In this document: positions 39,623-48,000 of the stretch, piece by piece
Layout of the letters: every line of letters begins with the position of its first letter
Position numbering within the stretch: position 1 is the stretch's first letter
DNA from: Qipengyuania marisflavi
GTDB taxonomy: Bacteria > Pseudomonadota > Alphaproteobacteria > Sphingomonadales > Sphingomonadaceae
Direction: 5' to 3'
DNA: 64,000 nt
NCBI RefSeq assembly: GCF_005884405.1
Contig: NZ_VCAO01000002.1
Span: 124,001 to 188,000, forward strand
The notes under the pieces: generated by a model
Seen by the model: the letters and a program-made list of their open reading frames with translations, nothing else
What the model was told of the DNA's origin: nothing
The model's database searches: none
Program-made: the position numbers and the translations under genes

Positions 39623-40523
39623 GGTCAGCCGCAAACCCCAAGGCGTTCGGCGATCTGCCGCAGCGCGCAGCCGCAGTCAGAAGGCGCGCGCGGCGCGTCG
39701 CCACACGCATTCTTTGCTGGATCAGGCAATGGCCGCGCTGCCGTTCACCGAAGAGCAGTGGAACAAGTTCTTCCTGTTGCTGATCGTCGGCATCGCTTTG
39801 GCGCTGGCGTGGACCGTGGCAAGTTTCGCCGGGGTGCCCGAAATGGCGCGGGTGCAGCTGGCGCAATCCGCCTCGCGTGCGGGTTTCGAGGTCAGCCGGG
39901 TGCGCGTGTCCGGGGTCGAGCGCATGAACGAGCAGTTGGTGTATGAGCGCGTCCTGTCGGAACAGGATCGCCCGATGCCGCTGGTCGATCTGAAGTATGT
40001 GCGCGAGAGGCTGCTCGAATTGCCATGGGTCGCCGATGCGCGCGTATCGCGCCAGCTGCCCGACACGCTGAAAATCGATATTGTCGAGCGTGTCCCGCAC
40101 GCCGTGCTGCGCAAGCCGGGGCGGCTGATGCTGGTCGATCGTCAGGGTAATGAACTGGAACCGATCTCCGCCAAGGCTGCCAAGGGCAAGCTGCTGATCG
40201 AAGGGCCGGGCGCGCAGAAACAGGTCGATGAGCTGGGCAAATTGCTCGATGCCGCGCCCGCGCTGAAACCGCGCATCGCCTCTGCCGAATGGGTGGGCAA
40301 TCGCCGCTGGAATCTGATCTTCGAAACCGGCCAGATGCTCGCGCTGCCCGAAGGTGATGCAGGATCTGCGGCGCTGGTGAAATTTGCCAAGCTTGACGGG
40401 ATGCACCGGCTGATCGGCGGCAAGCCTGTGGCCATCGATATGCGCGTGCCCGATCGCGCCTATCTGCGCTGCAAGGACGGTCCGTGCCCCAAGCAGCTCG
40501 CCGCCAATGGACAGGCCGAATAA
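39615..40523 (+). CDS. ftsQ: Cell division protein FtsQ
   Basis: FtsQ is a bitopic divisome protein bridging FtsA-FtsK and FtsBL. From ATG 39615 it has 302 residues: a very basic cytoplasmic N terminus (about 1-40), one membrane segment (about 55-75), a POTRA domain starting FEVSRVRVSGVERM, and the beta domain with LPWVADARVSRQLPDTLKIDIVERVPHA. The unusual Lys/Arg-rich N terminus is typical of alphaproteobacterial FtsQ. It overlaps ddl by 8 nt and ftsA by 1 nt. Confidence 0.94.
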   Translation: MAKVSRKPQGVRRSAAARSRSQKARAARRHTHSLLDQAMAALPFTEEQWNKFFLLLIVGIALALAWTVASFAGVPEMARVQLAQSASRAGFEVSRVRVSGVERMNEQLVYERVLSEQDRPMPLVDLKYVRERLLELPWVADARVSRQLPDTLKIDIVERVPHAVLRKPGRLMLVDRQGNELEPISAKAAKGKLLIEGPGAQKQVDELGKLLDAAPALKPRIASAEWVGNRRWNLIFETGQMLALPEGDAGSAALVKFAKLDGMHRLIGGKPVAIDMRVPDRAYLRCKDGPCPKQLAANGQAE

Positions 40524-41809
40524 TGGCCGCGCCGCTTCCCCGCATCAGCCGTGTGTTCGGGGCGGTCAATATCGGCTCGTTCCGCGTGTCGGCGATGATC
40601 ATGGGGCTGGCCGATGGCGGCGAGATGGTGGTGCTGGGATCAAGCCACCGCGCCAGCGAGGGGATCAAGCGCGGCTATGTCACCGATATGCGCGCCGCGA
40701 CCCACGCGATCCGCACGGCGGTGGAAAAGGCGGAGGCCAATGCCAACACCAGCATCTCAAGCGTGTGGATCGGCTGCGCGGGGGCAGGGCTGTCCAGCAA
40801 GATTTCCTCGGTAGAGATCGCCATTGGCGGCCGCCGCATCGAGGAAGATGATATCGAGCACCTGCTCTATGCCGCGCGCGATCATATCCAGCCCGACGGC
40901 AAGATGGTGCTGCACGCGCAGCCGGCGCATTACACGCTGGACGGGGCGCATGGCGTCGCAAATCCCAAGGGCCTCCATGCCGAGGCGCTGGGGGTCGATA
41001 TCCATGTAACGCTGGCCGAGGGTCCACCCATCCGCAATCTGATCGAGGCAGTGCAGAACGCGCATCTTGATGTCGAAGGCGTGGTCGCCAGCCCGCTGGC
41101 CGCCGCTTATGCGTGCCTGTCTGCCGAAGAGCGCGAGCTGGGTGTGGCGCTGATCGAAATCGGTGCGCAGGTCACCAATGTCTCAGTCCATGCGGGCGGG
41201 ATGCTGCTGGGCCTGAAATCGGTAGCGGTCGGATCGAACGATATCACCGATGCTATCGCGTCGAATCTGGGTATCCGCCGCAGCCAGGCCGAGCGGCTCA
41301 AATGCGTCGCCGGTTCGGCCATTGCCACGCCCACCGATCACCGCGAAATGATCGCCGTCAACGCGCCGGGTGACGAGGCCAGCGGCCCGCTGGCCCGCGG
41401 CGCGGACGAGCAGAACCGCATTGCCCGTGCCGAGCTGGTATCGGTCGTCACCGACCGGCTGGGCGTGCTGACCGCTGAAATTGCCAAGGGTCTCAAGGCG
41501 CTGGGCTTTTCTGGCGCGGCAGGCGGGCAAGTCGTATTGACCGGCGGCGGCGCAGAATTGCACGGCATTGCCGAATTCATGCAGGGCGCGCTGGGGCGGC
41601 CAGTACGCATCGGCAAACCGCCTGTGTTGACCGGTCTGCCAGAAGCCCATGCAACGCCCGGATTTGCTACGCTGGCGGGGCTCTGCCTCTATGCTGCGGA
41701 AGATCCGGTGGACATCCGCTCGGTCGGTCCACGCCATCAGCCAACCCGTCGCTATTCGGGTGTCGGATTGGTCAATCGCGTGGTTCAGGCGGTGAAAGAG
41801 TATTTTTAG
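40523..41809 (+). CDS. ftsA: Cell division protein FtsA
   Basis: FtsA is an actin-fold protein that tethers FtsZ to the membrane. From ATG 40523 (TAATG overlap with ftsQ) it has 428 residues with the 1A, 1C and SHS2 domains: GAVNIGSFRVSAMI, GALIEIGAQVTNVSVHAGG-like phosphate loop, QVVLTGGGAELHGI, and a C-terminal amphipathic helix VNRVVQAVKEYF for membrane binding. A 134-nt gap with its own regulatory sites separates it from ftsZ. Confidence 0.96.
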   Translation: MAAPLPRISRVFGAVNIGSFRVSAMIMGLADGGEMVVLGSSHRASEGIKRGYVTDMRAATHAIRTAVEKAEANANTSISSVWIGCAGAGLSSKISSVEIAIGGRRIEEDDIEHLLYAARDHIQPDGKMVLHAQPAHYTLDGAHGVANPKGLHAEALGVDIHVTLAEGPPIRNLIEAVQNAHLDVEGVVASPLAAAYACLSAEERELGVALIEIGAQVTNVSVHAGGMLLGLKSVAVGSNDITDAIASNLGIRRSQAERLKCVAGSAIATPTDHREMIAVNAPGDEASGPLARGADEQNRIARAELVSVVTDRLGVLTAEIAKGLKALGFSGAAGGQVVLTGGGAELHGIAEFMQGALGRPVRIGKPPVLTGLPEAHATPGFATLAGLCLYAAEDPVDIRSVGPRHQPTRRYSGVGLVNRVVQAVKEYF

Positions 41810-41844
41810 CCGGTGCCGCAATCGTCAACGCCGCGTTTAGGCAT

Positions 41845-41853
41845 TGTGGATAA
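41845..41853 (-). promoter_or_regulatory. DnaA box (TTATCCACA) upstream of ftsZ
   Basis: The minus strand reads TTATCCACA, a perfect match to the high-affinity DnaA box. It lies 91 nt before the ftsZ start in the only sizeable gap of the division cluster. DnaA is known to activate ftsZ directly in Caulobacter; here this is inferred from the motif. Confidence 0.6.
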
Positions 41854-41876
41854 GGCAACATTCCCTTTGCACCATC

Positions 41877-41912
41877 GATTCGCTTTGTGCCAAATGTGTT
41901 ACACCGTAATAC
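41877..41912 (+). promoter_or_regulatory. ftsZ promoter region with GANTC site
   Basis: A possible -35 (TTGTGC, 41885-41890) and -10 (TAATAC, 41907-41912) are 16 bp apart, giving a start near 41919, 25 nt before the ftsZ ATG. A GATTC (GANTC) CcrM methylation site at 41877-41881 sits immediately before the -35. In Caulobacter, GANTC sites in the ftsZ promoter affect expression with methylation state. Confidence 0.45.
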
Positions 41913-41943
41913 TGGCGATTATTTCTACCCCGGGGGACACCCA

Positions 41944-43758
41944 ATGAGCATCAATATCGGACCCGCATCGACTGACGAACTTCGTCCCAAGATCATGGTC
42001 ATCGGCGTCGGCGGCGCGGGCGGCAACGCCATTGCCAACATGATGCAGGCCGAAATCGAAGGCGTCGACTTCATCGTCGCGAACACTGACGCGCAGGCGC
42101 TGGCGATTGCCACCTCTGAAAAGCGGATCCAGCTTGGCCCCGACATTACCGGCGGCCTGGGTGCAGGCGCACGTCCCGAAGTGGGCAAGGCTGCGGCTGA
42201 AGAAACCGTCGACGAGATCGACGAGGCGCTGGAAGGCGTGAATATGTGCTTCATCGCTGCCGGCATGGGCGGCGGAACGGGCACTGGCGCGGCACCTGTC
42301 ATCGCGGAAGCTGCCCGCAAGAAGGGCGTTCTGACCGTAGGTGTCGTGACCAAGCCGTTCCTGTTCGAAGGCACCCGCCGGATGCGCGCGGCTGAGGCCG
42401 GAATCGACGAGCTGCAAAAGCACGTCGATACGCTGATTGTCATTCCCAACCAGAATTTGTTCCTGGTCGCCAAGGCGGAAACCACCTTCAAGGAAGCCTT
42501 TATCCTTGCGGACGAAGTGCTCCAGCAGGGTGTGCGCTCAATCACCGATCTGATGGTGATGCCGGGCCTGATCAATCTCGACTTTGCCGATGTACGTTCC
42601 GTGATGAGCGAAATGGGCAAGGCGATGATGGGCACGGGCGAGGGCGAGGGTGACAACCGTGCGCTCGACGCTGCCGAACGCGCGATTGCCAATCCGCTGC
42701 TCGACGGGGTCAGCATGGCGGGCGCCAAGGGCGTCATCATCTCGATTATCGGCGGCGAAGACATGAAGCTGCTCGAAGTCGATGAGGCGGCGAACCACAT
42801 TCGCGAACTGGTCGATGAAGACGCCAACATTATCTGGGGTTCGGCATTCAATCCCGATCTCGACGGCAAAATCCGCGTTTCGGTGGTTGCGACCGGTATT
42901 GATGAAAGCGGGCGGTCGACAGAATCGGCCCCGCGTTCATTCTCCATGTCCGAAGCGCGTGCGCCCAAACGTCCGATCCTCGACCTGCCCAGCGAAAGCA
43001 TGGCCGAGCCGGAGCCATTCGAATTGAGCGAGGGTCTGTCGGCTGAGCCCGAGCCGGAGCCGGTGGAAAAGCCCGCCTATGAGGCGGCTCCTGAGCCAGC
43101 TTACGACCTGACGGAATCCTACAGCGGTGCCGACGATTCTGCGACTTCGGACGATGACGAAGAGCCGGAAGCCGAAGAGGAAGAGCCGGTCTATTCGGCT
43201 GGCGGCTTGTCGCCCGCTTCGGGTGGTTCGGATGACGAAGAAGACGAGGACTATGACGACGTTGACGGTATCGTCGACCCGCTCGCTGGATTGAGGGATT
43301 CGCACACCGAGCGCTTTGAAGGCAGCGAAGATATGCCCGAGCCTGCTGCCGACGCTGGCTTCGGCGGCGCTGCTGAAGAGCCCGGCTGGAGCGCAGAAGG
43401 CACAGACGACAGCACCCCACTCGACCTGTCCGACCCGGCCAGCGAGGGCGGCGACCAGGACGAATTCCAGCTTGGGAGTGACCATATGGCCGAAGGCGAA
43501 AGCCCGCTGGTCGCCAAGCCCGGTCGCAAGCGTCCGCTGGTGCCGGGCGGCGACGCCGGAGGCTTTGGCGGCGGCGGCGGTGCAGGCGGGGGCGGTGATG
43601 ATGACGGTGCCGGCAGTACGCTGTTTGAACGCATGGCCAAGCTGTCTCGCGGGTCCTCTCCCACAGCTTCGGAAGAGGATGAAGAGGACGACGAGGACGA
43701 GGGCAGCGGCGGCGCGCTCAATATCCCGCGCTTCCTCGGACGCCAGAACAATCAATAA
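41944..43758 (+). CDS. ftsZ: Cell division protein FtsZ, with a long acidic linker
   Basis: FtsZ is the tubulin-like GTPase that forms the Z ring. From ATG 41944 (after GGGGGA) it has 604 residues. The conserved GTPase core covers about 1-325, with the tubulin signature GGGTGTG at 109-115 and [14 protein letters not shown]. The linker (about 340-590) is very long and rich in Glu, Asp, Ser and Gly with poly-Gly runs. The C-terminal peptide [11 protein letters not shown], which binds FtsA, is kept. E. coli FtsZ is 383 residues, so the extra length is nearly all linker, as in other sphingomonads. Confidence 0.97.
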   Translation: MSINIGPASTDELRPKIMVIGVGGAGGNAIANMMQAEIEGVDFIVANTDAQALAIATSEKRIQLGPDITGGLGAGARPEVGKAAAEETVDEIDEALEGVNMCFIAAGMGGGTGTGAAPVIAEAARKKGVLTVGVVTKPFLFEGTRRMRAAEAGIDELQKHVDTLIVIPNQNLFLVAKAETTFKEAFILADEVLQQGVRSITDLMVMPGLINLDFADVRSVMSEMGKAMMGTGEGEGDNRALDAAERAIANPLLDGVSMAGAKGVIISIIGGEDMKLLEVDEAANHIRELVDEDANIIWGSAFNPDLDGKIRVSVVATGIDESGRSTESAPRSFSMSEARAPKRPILDLPSESMAEPEPFELSEGLSAEPEPEPVEKPAYEAAPEPAYDLTESYSGADDSATSDDDEEPEAEEEEPVYSAGGLSPASGGSDDEEDEDYDDVDGIVDPLAGLRDSHTERFEGSEDMPEPAADAGFGGAAEEPGWSAEGTDDSTPLDLSDPASEGGDQDEFQLGSDHMAEGESPLVAKPGRKRPLVPGGDAGGFGGGGGAGGGGDDDGAGSTLFERMAKLSRGSSPTASEEDEEDDEDEGSGGALNIPRFLGRQNNQ

Positions 43759-43809
43759 CCGGACTTTCGCGTCAGCGGATGTTCAACCGCGCGCGGATAC
43801 GGACACGCA

Positions 43810-45513
43810 ATGAGCATTGTCAGGCGATTGACCGGCGCGGCAGCGCTGGCGGCATTATGCGCGGGTCCGTCCACCGGATGGGCGCAATCGGGCGAAGTCG
43901 TCCAGCCGCTGCCGCCCGCCGGTTCTGATGCGCTGGAGACGGCGCTAGGCCGGTTAGCCCGCGATCCGCGCAACGTGGGGGCGCTGGTCGATGCCGGTGA
44001 AGCGGCTCTGGAGCTTGGCGATATTGATGCGGCGACGGGCTTTTTCGGGCGCGCGCAAGATCTGTCTCCGGGCGATCCGCGTGTAAAACTGGGCATGGCC
44101 CGCGCCTTTGTGCGTGCCCGCCGCCCGATTGAGGCGCTGCGGCTGTTTGCCGAAGCAGAACGAGGCGGCATCCCGGTAGCGCGTATGGCCGCTGACCGGG
44201 GCCTTGCCTTCGATCTGGTTGGTGACAGCGCCAGCGCACAGGCGATGTATCGCACGGCGTTGCGGCAGGGCAGCGATGATGAACTGATCCGCCGGCTGGC
44301 TATCAGTCAGGCGATTGCCGGTAACCGGCAGGGTTTTGAGGAGTCGTTGCTGCCGCTGCTCAAGCAGGGCAATCTCTCCGCCTTCCGCACGCGCGCATTC
44401 GGTCTGGCGATCCTGGGCGAGGAGAAGGAGGCCCTGTCGATCGCAGGGTCGCGCATGACCCCTGCGCTCGCACAGCAGATGGCGCCCTATCTCAGCTATA
44501 TGCCGCGTCTGACGCAGGCACAGCAGGCCGCTGCGGCCAATCTGGGGCTGTTCCCGCGCGCCGCCAATATCGGCACGGACGACGCCGCGATTGCGCAATA
44601 TACACGGTCTGGTGGACGCTCGGCGGATGCGGGACTGGTGCCCAGCGGAACGCCGCTTGGCGCGCAGGCAAATAACACGCCGAAAACGGATCCGCGCAGC
44701 CGGGAACGCCGCCGCAGACCCGACCGTACCGGCAGCCGTAGCGCGCGGGATTCGGGTGGTACCGCCTATCCCGGCCGTCCGCGCGTTGATCCGCAAGCTG
44801 GCCGGTCGACCAGGCGGCAGGCTGCGGCAAAGCCTGTGGTGACGCCCAAGCCTGCGCCGCCTCCGCCTCCGTCACCGTCACCTGCGCCATCACCGACGCC
44901 AGTTCAGGTCGCTGGGCCCACACCCATCCCCGCGCCCTCAATCGCGTCAACAGTCGCCCCTGGCCCTGCGCCCACAAAACCGCCTGTCGTGATCATCAAT
45001 GTCCCGACGCCTGCCGAAGCCGCATCGCCGACACCTGTCGTGGTGGCTACAGTGTCCGACCCTGCGCCGCCGCTTCCCGCCCCTCAACCGGCAGATGTCG
45101 CGGATGCCTTCGCCAGCTTCGACCTGGCCGACACCGCGCGCGCTGAGCCAGCACCCGGAGCGGTCGACATCACCGCCATCGCAATCCCGCGAGAGGTCGA
45201 GGAGGCCAAGCCACCGCCGCCTCCACCCCCGCCGCCAAAAGCGCAGCATCCATCGCGCCACTGGGTACAGGTGGCGACCGGTAAAGACCGCGCCGCTCTG
45301 AAATATGACTGGCGGCGCATTGCCCGCCGGGCTGCTGGCAGGCTCGACAAAAACGGGCCGTTCGTTACCCCGTGGGGTGTCTCTTCCCGACTGCTCGCCG
45401 GACCTTTCCCCACCGCCACCGCCGCGCGCGAGATGGTAAAGGAACTCAACGCGTTGAACCTCGATTCCTTTACCTTCACCAGCAAGGCTGGCGAAGAAAT
45501 AGAGCCTTTGTAA
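43810..45513 (+). CDS. SPOR-domain protein with TPR-like repeats
   Basis: The 567-residue exported protein is probably active at the septum. It has a signal peptide (about 1-25, ending STGWAQ) and TPR-like helices from about 35 to 230 (AALELGDIDAATGFFGRAQDLSPGDP and following). A long Pro/Ala/Arg-rich disordered region (about 285-480) includes a run of nine prolines. A C-terminal SPOR domain (about 483-567, HWVQVATGKDRAALKYDWRRI) should bind glycan strands lacking stem peptides. It follows ftsZ by 51 nt, so it is likely to be expressed with the division genes. Confidence 0.88.
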   Translation: MSIVRRLTGAAALAALCAGPSTGWAQSGEVVQPLPPAGSDALETALGRLARDPRNVGALVDAGEAALELGDIDAATGFFGRAQDLSPGDPRVKLGMARAFVRARRPIEALRLFAEAERGGIPVARMAADRGLAFDLVGDSASAQAMYRTALRQGSDDELIRRLAISQAIAGNRQGFEESLLPLLKQGNLSAFRTRAFGLAILGEEKEALSIAGSRMTPALAQQMAPYLSYMPRLTQAQQAAAANLGLFPRAANIGTDDAAIAQYTRSGGRSADAGLVPSGTPLGAQANNTPKTDPRSRERRRRPDRTGSRSARDSGGTAYPGRPRVDPQAGRSTRRQAAAKPVVTPKPAPPPPPSPSPAPSPTPVQVAGPTPIPAPSIASTVAPGPAPTKPPVVIINVPTPAEAASPTPVVVATVSDPAPPLPAPQPADVADAFASFDLADTARAEPAPGAVDITAIAIPREVEEAKPPPPPPPPPKAQHPSRHWVQVATGKDRAALKYDWRRIARRAAGRLDKNGPFVTPWGVSSRLLAGPFPTATAAREMVKELNALNLDSFTFTSKAGEEIEPL

Positions 45514-45627
45514 AGACTTGCGCCTTGGCGCGCAGCTTGTGCACAGGGTTTACACAGGCCAGATCAGTTCTCCCCAGCCGCCATCGCTGCGCGCATTGCC
45601 AAGCCGGACCAAGACACTGCAAGCAGC

Positions 45628-46158
45628 ATGCATGGCTTGGACGGGACCTTTTCGATGAGAGCGGCTGAAGAACGCTTCGAGGCGGTGCATGACGCCGCGC
45701 CGCTCGAAATGCTGGCTGCGCTGTTCGATGCGCGGGGCTGGCCGTGCGAGCGCGGGGCGGACGAGATCAGCGGCGAAATTCAGGGGAGTTGGACCAAGTA
45801 TCAGATCAAGGGCATCTGGCGCGCCGAGGACAGAGTGCTGCAAATCCTCTGCCTGCCCGATATCCGTATCGCCGCCGAAAAGCGCGGTCCCGCCAACGAG
45901 CTGGTGGCGCGGGTCAATGAACAATGCTGGCTGGGCCATTTCGAAATCTGGTCGAGCGGCAGCGTCCTGCTGTATCGTAATGGCACCATGCTGTCTGATG
46001 ACGGGATGCTGAGCCTGGGTCAGGCGCAATCTCTGGTCGAAATCGCAGTTGATGAGTGCGACCGCTTCTATCCCGCGTTCCAGTTTGTGCTGTGGGGCGA
46101 CCGGACGCCTGCCGATGCGCTGGATGCGGCAATGGTGGACGCAGCGGGCGAGGCCTGA
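45628..46158 (+). CDS. YbjN domain-containing protein
   Basis: The 176-residue cytoplasmic protein belongs to the YbjN family (bacterial sensory transduction regulator fold, related to type III secretion chaperones). Signs: the N-terminal LEMLAALFDARGWPCE, the middle LPDIRIAAEKRGPANELVARVNEQCWLGHFEIW and C-terminal DECDRFYPAFQFVLWG. An internal ATG at 45655, preceded by GGGACC, is an alternative start. It lies 33 nt before proC and is probably co-transcribed. Function in this organism unknown. Confidence 0.85.
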   Translation: MHGLDGTFSMRAAEERFEAVHDAAPLEMLAALFDARGWPCERGADEISGEIQGSWTKYQIKGIWRAEDRVLQILCLPDIRIAAEKRGPANELVARVNEQCWLGHFEIWSSGSVLLYRNGTMLSDDGMLSLGQAQSLVEIAVDECDRFYPAFQFVLWGDRTPADALDAAMVDAAGEA

Positions 46159-46191
46159 CATCACCCACTACACCCCAAATGGAGGGTGCAA

Positions 46192-46995
46192 ATGACATCG
46201 AATATTCTGATTTACGGTTACGGCACGATGGCTGCCGCGATGGTCGATGGCTGGCTGCACGCGGGTGTGCCTGCCGATACCATCACCGCCTACAACCCGC
46301 GCCCCAAGCAGGCCGCGCCGGGTGTCCGGCTGGTCACTGAATTGCCCGAGACGCAGTTCGATTTCGTCGTGCTGGGGTTCAAGCCCTACATGCTCGCCGA
46401 CATTGCTCCGGCGATGCAGGCGGTGGCGGGTCAGGGTACGGCGATCCTGTCGGTGCTGGCCGGGGTCGATCTGGCGACGCTGCGGCGCAGTTTTCCGAAG
46501 GCGGGCGGCGTGGTGCGGTTCATGCCCAATCTGGCGGTGGCGCTGGGCAAATCGCCCAATGCGCTGGTGGCCGAAGGTCTTGACGATCACCGCCGCGATC
46601 AGGTCACAGGTTTGGCCGAAATGCTGGGCAGCGCAGAATGGCTGGCGGGCGAGCAGCAGTTCGAGCTGGTCACGGCGCTGGCCGGATCGGGGCCGGGCTT
46701 CGTCTATCGCTTTATCGATGCGCTGGCGTCTGGGGCGGCTTCGCTTGGGTTGGAAAGCGCTCAGGCGCAGCGGCTGGCGGTGCAGATGGTTGAAGGCGCT
46801 GCGGCGCTGGCGGCGGCATCGCCCGATGCGCCGGGTGAATTGGCACGCCGTGTCGCCAGCCCTGGCGGGATGACGCAAAAGGGGCTCGATGTGCTGGATA
46901 AGGACGCCGCGCTGGCCACTTTGGTGGAACGCTGCCTGCGTGCCGCCCGCGATCGCGGCGTGGCCATGGGTGAAGAGGCCCGCAAACAAGGTTGA
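46192..46995 (+). CDS. proC: Pyrroline-5-carboxylate reductase
   Basis: The enzyme catalyses the last step of proline synthesis, NAD(P)H reduction of pyrroline-5-carboxylate. The start ATG 46192 follows GGAGGG and gives 267 residues. The Rossmann start is ILIYGYGTMAAAMVDGWL, VRFMPNLAVALGKSPNAL is the conserved central motif, and the C terminus has the P5CR signature region ARRVASPGGMTQKGLDVLD. The proB gene for the same pathway is 3 kb downstream. Confidence 0.95.
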   Translation: MTSNILIYGYGTMAAAMVDGWLHAGVPADTITAYNPRPKQAAPGVRLVTELPETQFDFVVLGFKPYMLADIAPAMQAVAGQGTAILSVLAGVDLATLRRSFPKAGGVVRFMPNLAVALGKSPNALVAEGLDDHRRDQVTGLAEMLGSAEWLAGEQQFELVTALAGSGPGFVYRFIDALASGAASLGLESAQAQRLAVQMVEGAAALAAASPDAPGELARRVASPGGMTQKGLDVLDKDAALATLVERCLRAARDRGVAMGEEARKQG

Positions 46996-47025
46996 CGCCC
47001 GCAAACCTTTATTGCGTCGGTTTTG

Positions 47026-47055
47026 CTTGAAATACGCGCGCATACTGCCGATATT
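47026..47055 (+). promoter_or_regulatory. Possible heat-shock (sigma-32-like) promoter
   Basis: CTTGAA at 47026-47031 and CCGATATT from 47048 are spaced 16 bp apart, similar to RpoH promoters (CTTGAA, then CCCCATNT). The -10 half is an imperfect match. It would start the Bax-inhibitor-like gene with a leader of about 45 nt. Confidence 0.25.
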
Positions 47056-47106
47056 GGCGAAAGAAGCGGGTGCCCCGGTGCCCCGCGCAAATGGAGTGAC
47101 GCAGAC

Positions 47107-47847
47107 ATGGCCGATTGGGACGACACCAAGCAGAGGCAGGGCTTCGGCTCCGTGCCGCGCGCCGGGGACCCCGTTGCCCGCGCAGAAACTTTCGACGCGG
47201 GCCTGCGCTCGCATATGCTCAAGATTTACAATTACATGAGCTCGGGCGTGTTGCTGACCGGGCTGGTCGCGCTGTTGACGGCGCGGTCGGGTCTGGCGAT
47301 GACTTTCGCATCAGGTCCGCTGATGTGGTTGGTGGCATTGTCGCCGCTCGCCATCGTTTTTGCGATGAGCTTTGGCGCCAAAAAGTTCAGCCAGGGCACG
47401 CTCCAGCTGATGTTCTGGGGCTTTGCGGTCCTGATGGGCCTGTCGCTGTCGACGATTTTCCTGGTTTATACCGGCGCATCCATCGCGGTTACGTTCTTCG
47501 CCACCGCCGGTGCATTCGCAGGGCTTAGCCTGTTCGGTTACACCACCAAGAAGAACCTTCAGGGCTTCGGCACATTTCTGGTGATGGGTGTGATCGGGTT
47601 GTTGATCGCCATGGTGATCAACATCTTCCTGCAGTCTACTGTGATGACGATGGCGATCAGCTTCATCGGTGTGCTGATCTTCGCAGGCCTCACCGCCTAC
47701 GATACGCAGCGCCTCAAGGCGGAATATCAGTTCGTCAAAGGCACCGAGTTCGCTGGCAAGGCGATCATCATGGGTGCGCTGACACTGTATCTCGACTTCA
47801 TCAATATGTTCCTGTTCCTGCTGCGCTTCATGGGCAGCCGCGACTAA
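47107..47847 (+). CDS. Bax inhibitor-1 / YccA family membrane protein
   Basis: The 246-residue protein has a ~25-residue charged N terminus and seven predicted membrane segments. The family's middle motif LFGYTTKKNLQGFGTFLVMGV and the C-terminal TAYDTQRLKAEY and LYLDFINMFLFLLRF are present. Members modulate FtsH proteolysis or act as pH-sensitive calcium leak channels. The ATG at 47107 is the only one giving the family N terminus. A 12-bp intrinsic terminator follows it. Confidence 0.92.
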   Translation: MADWDDTKQRQGFGSVPRAGDPVARAETFDAGLRSHMLKIYNYMSSGVLLTGLVALLTARSGLAMTFASGPLMWLVALSPLAIVFAMSFGAKKFSQGTLQLMFWGFAVLMGLSLSTIFLVYTGASIAVTFFATAGAFAGLSLFGYTTKKNLQGFGTFLVMGVIGLLIAMVINIFLQSTVMTMAISFIGVLIFAGLTAYDTQRLKAEYQFVKGTEFAGKAIIMGALTLYLDFINMFLFLLRFMGSRD

Positions 47848-47871
47848 ACGCATACACGACTCGTTTCATCG

Positions 47872-47908
47872 TGCCCGGGGTGCCAAGCGCACTCCGGGCA
47901 TTTCTTTT
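47872..47908 (+). terminator. Rho-independent terminator after the Bax-inhibitor-like gene
   Basis: A 12-bp stem (47872-47883 pairs with 47889-47900, one G-T pair) with a five-base loop is followed by TTTCTTTT. It begins 25 nt after the stop codon. Confidence 0.8.
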
Positions 47909-48000
47909 GCCCAAAGCGCACGTTAGAAGTGGCTGCTTCATCCCCGGTCAATCTGTCACGGGGGATGATGCATCGGGAAATTTCAGGAGGGTCGCGCGCC

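Noticed and set aside
41810-41943. Replication origin, because of the DnaA box
   Set aside because: A single DnaA box, no AT-rich unwinding element and a location inside the division cluster fit a regulatory site rather than an origin.
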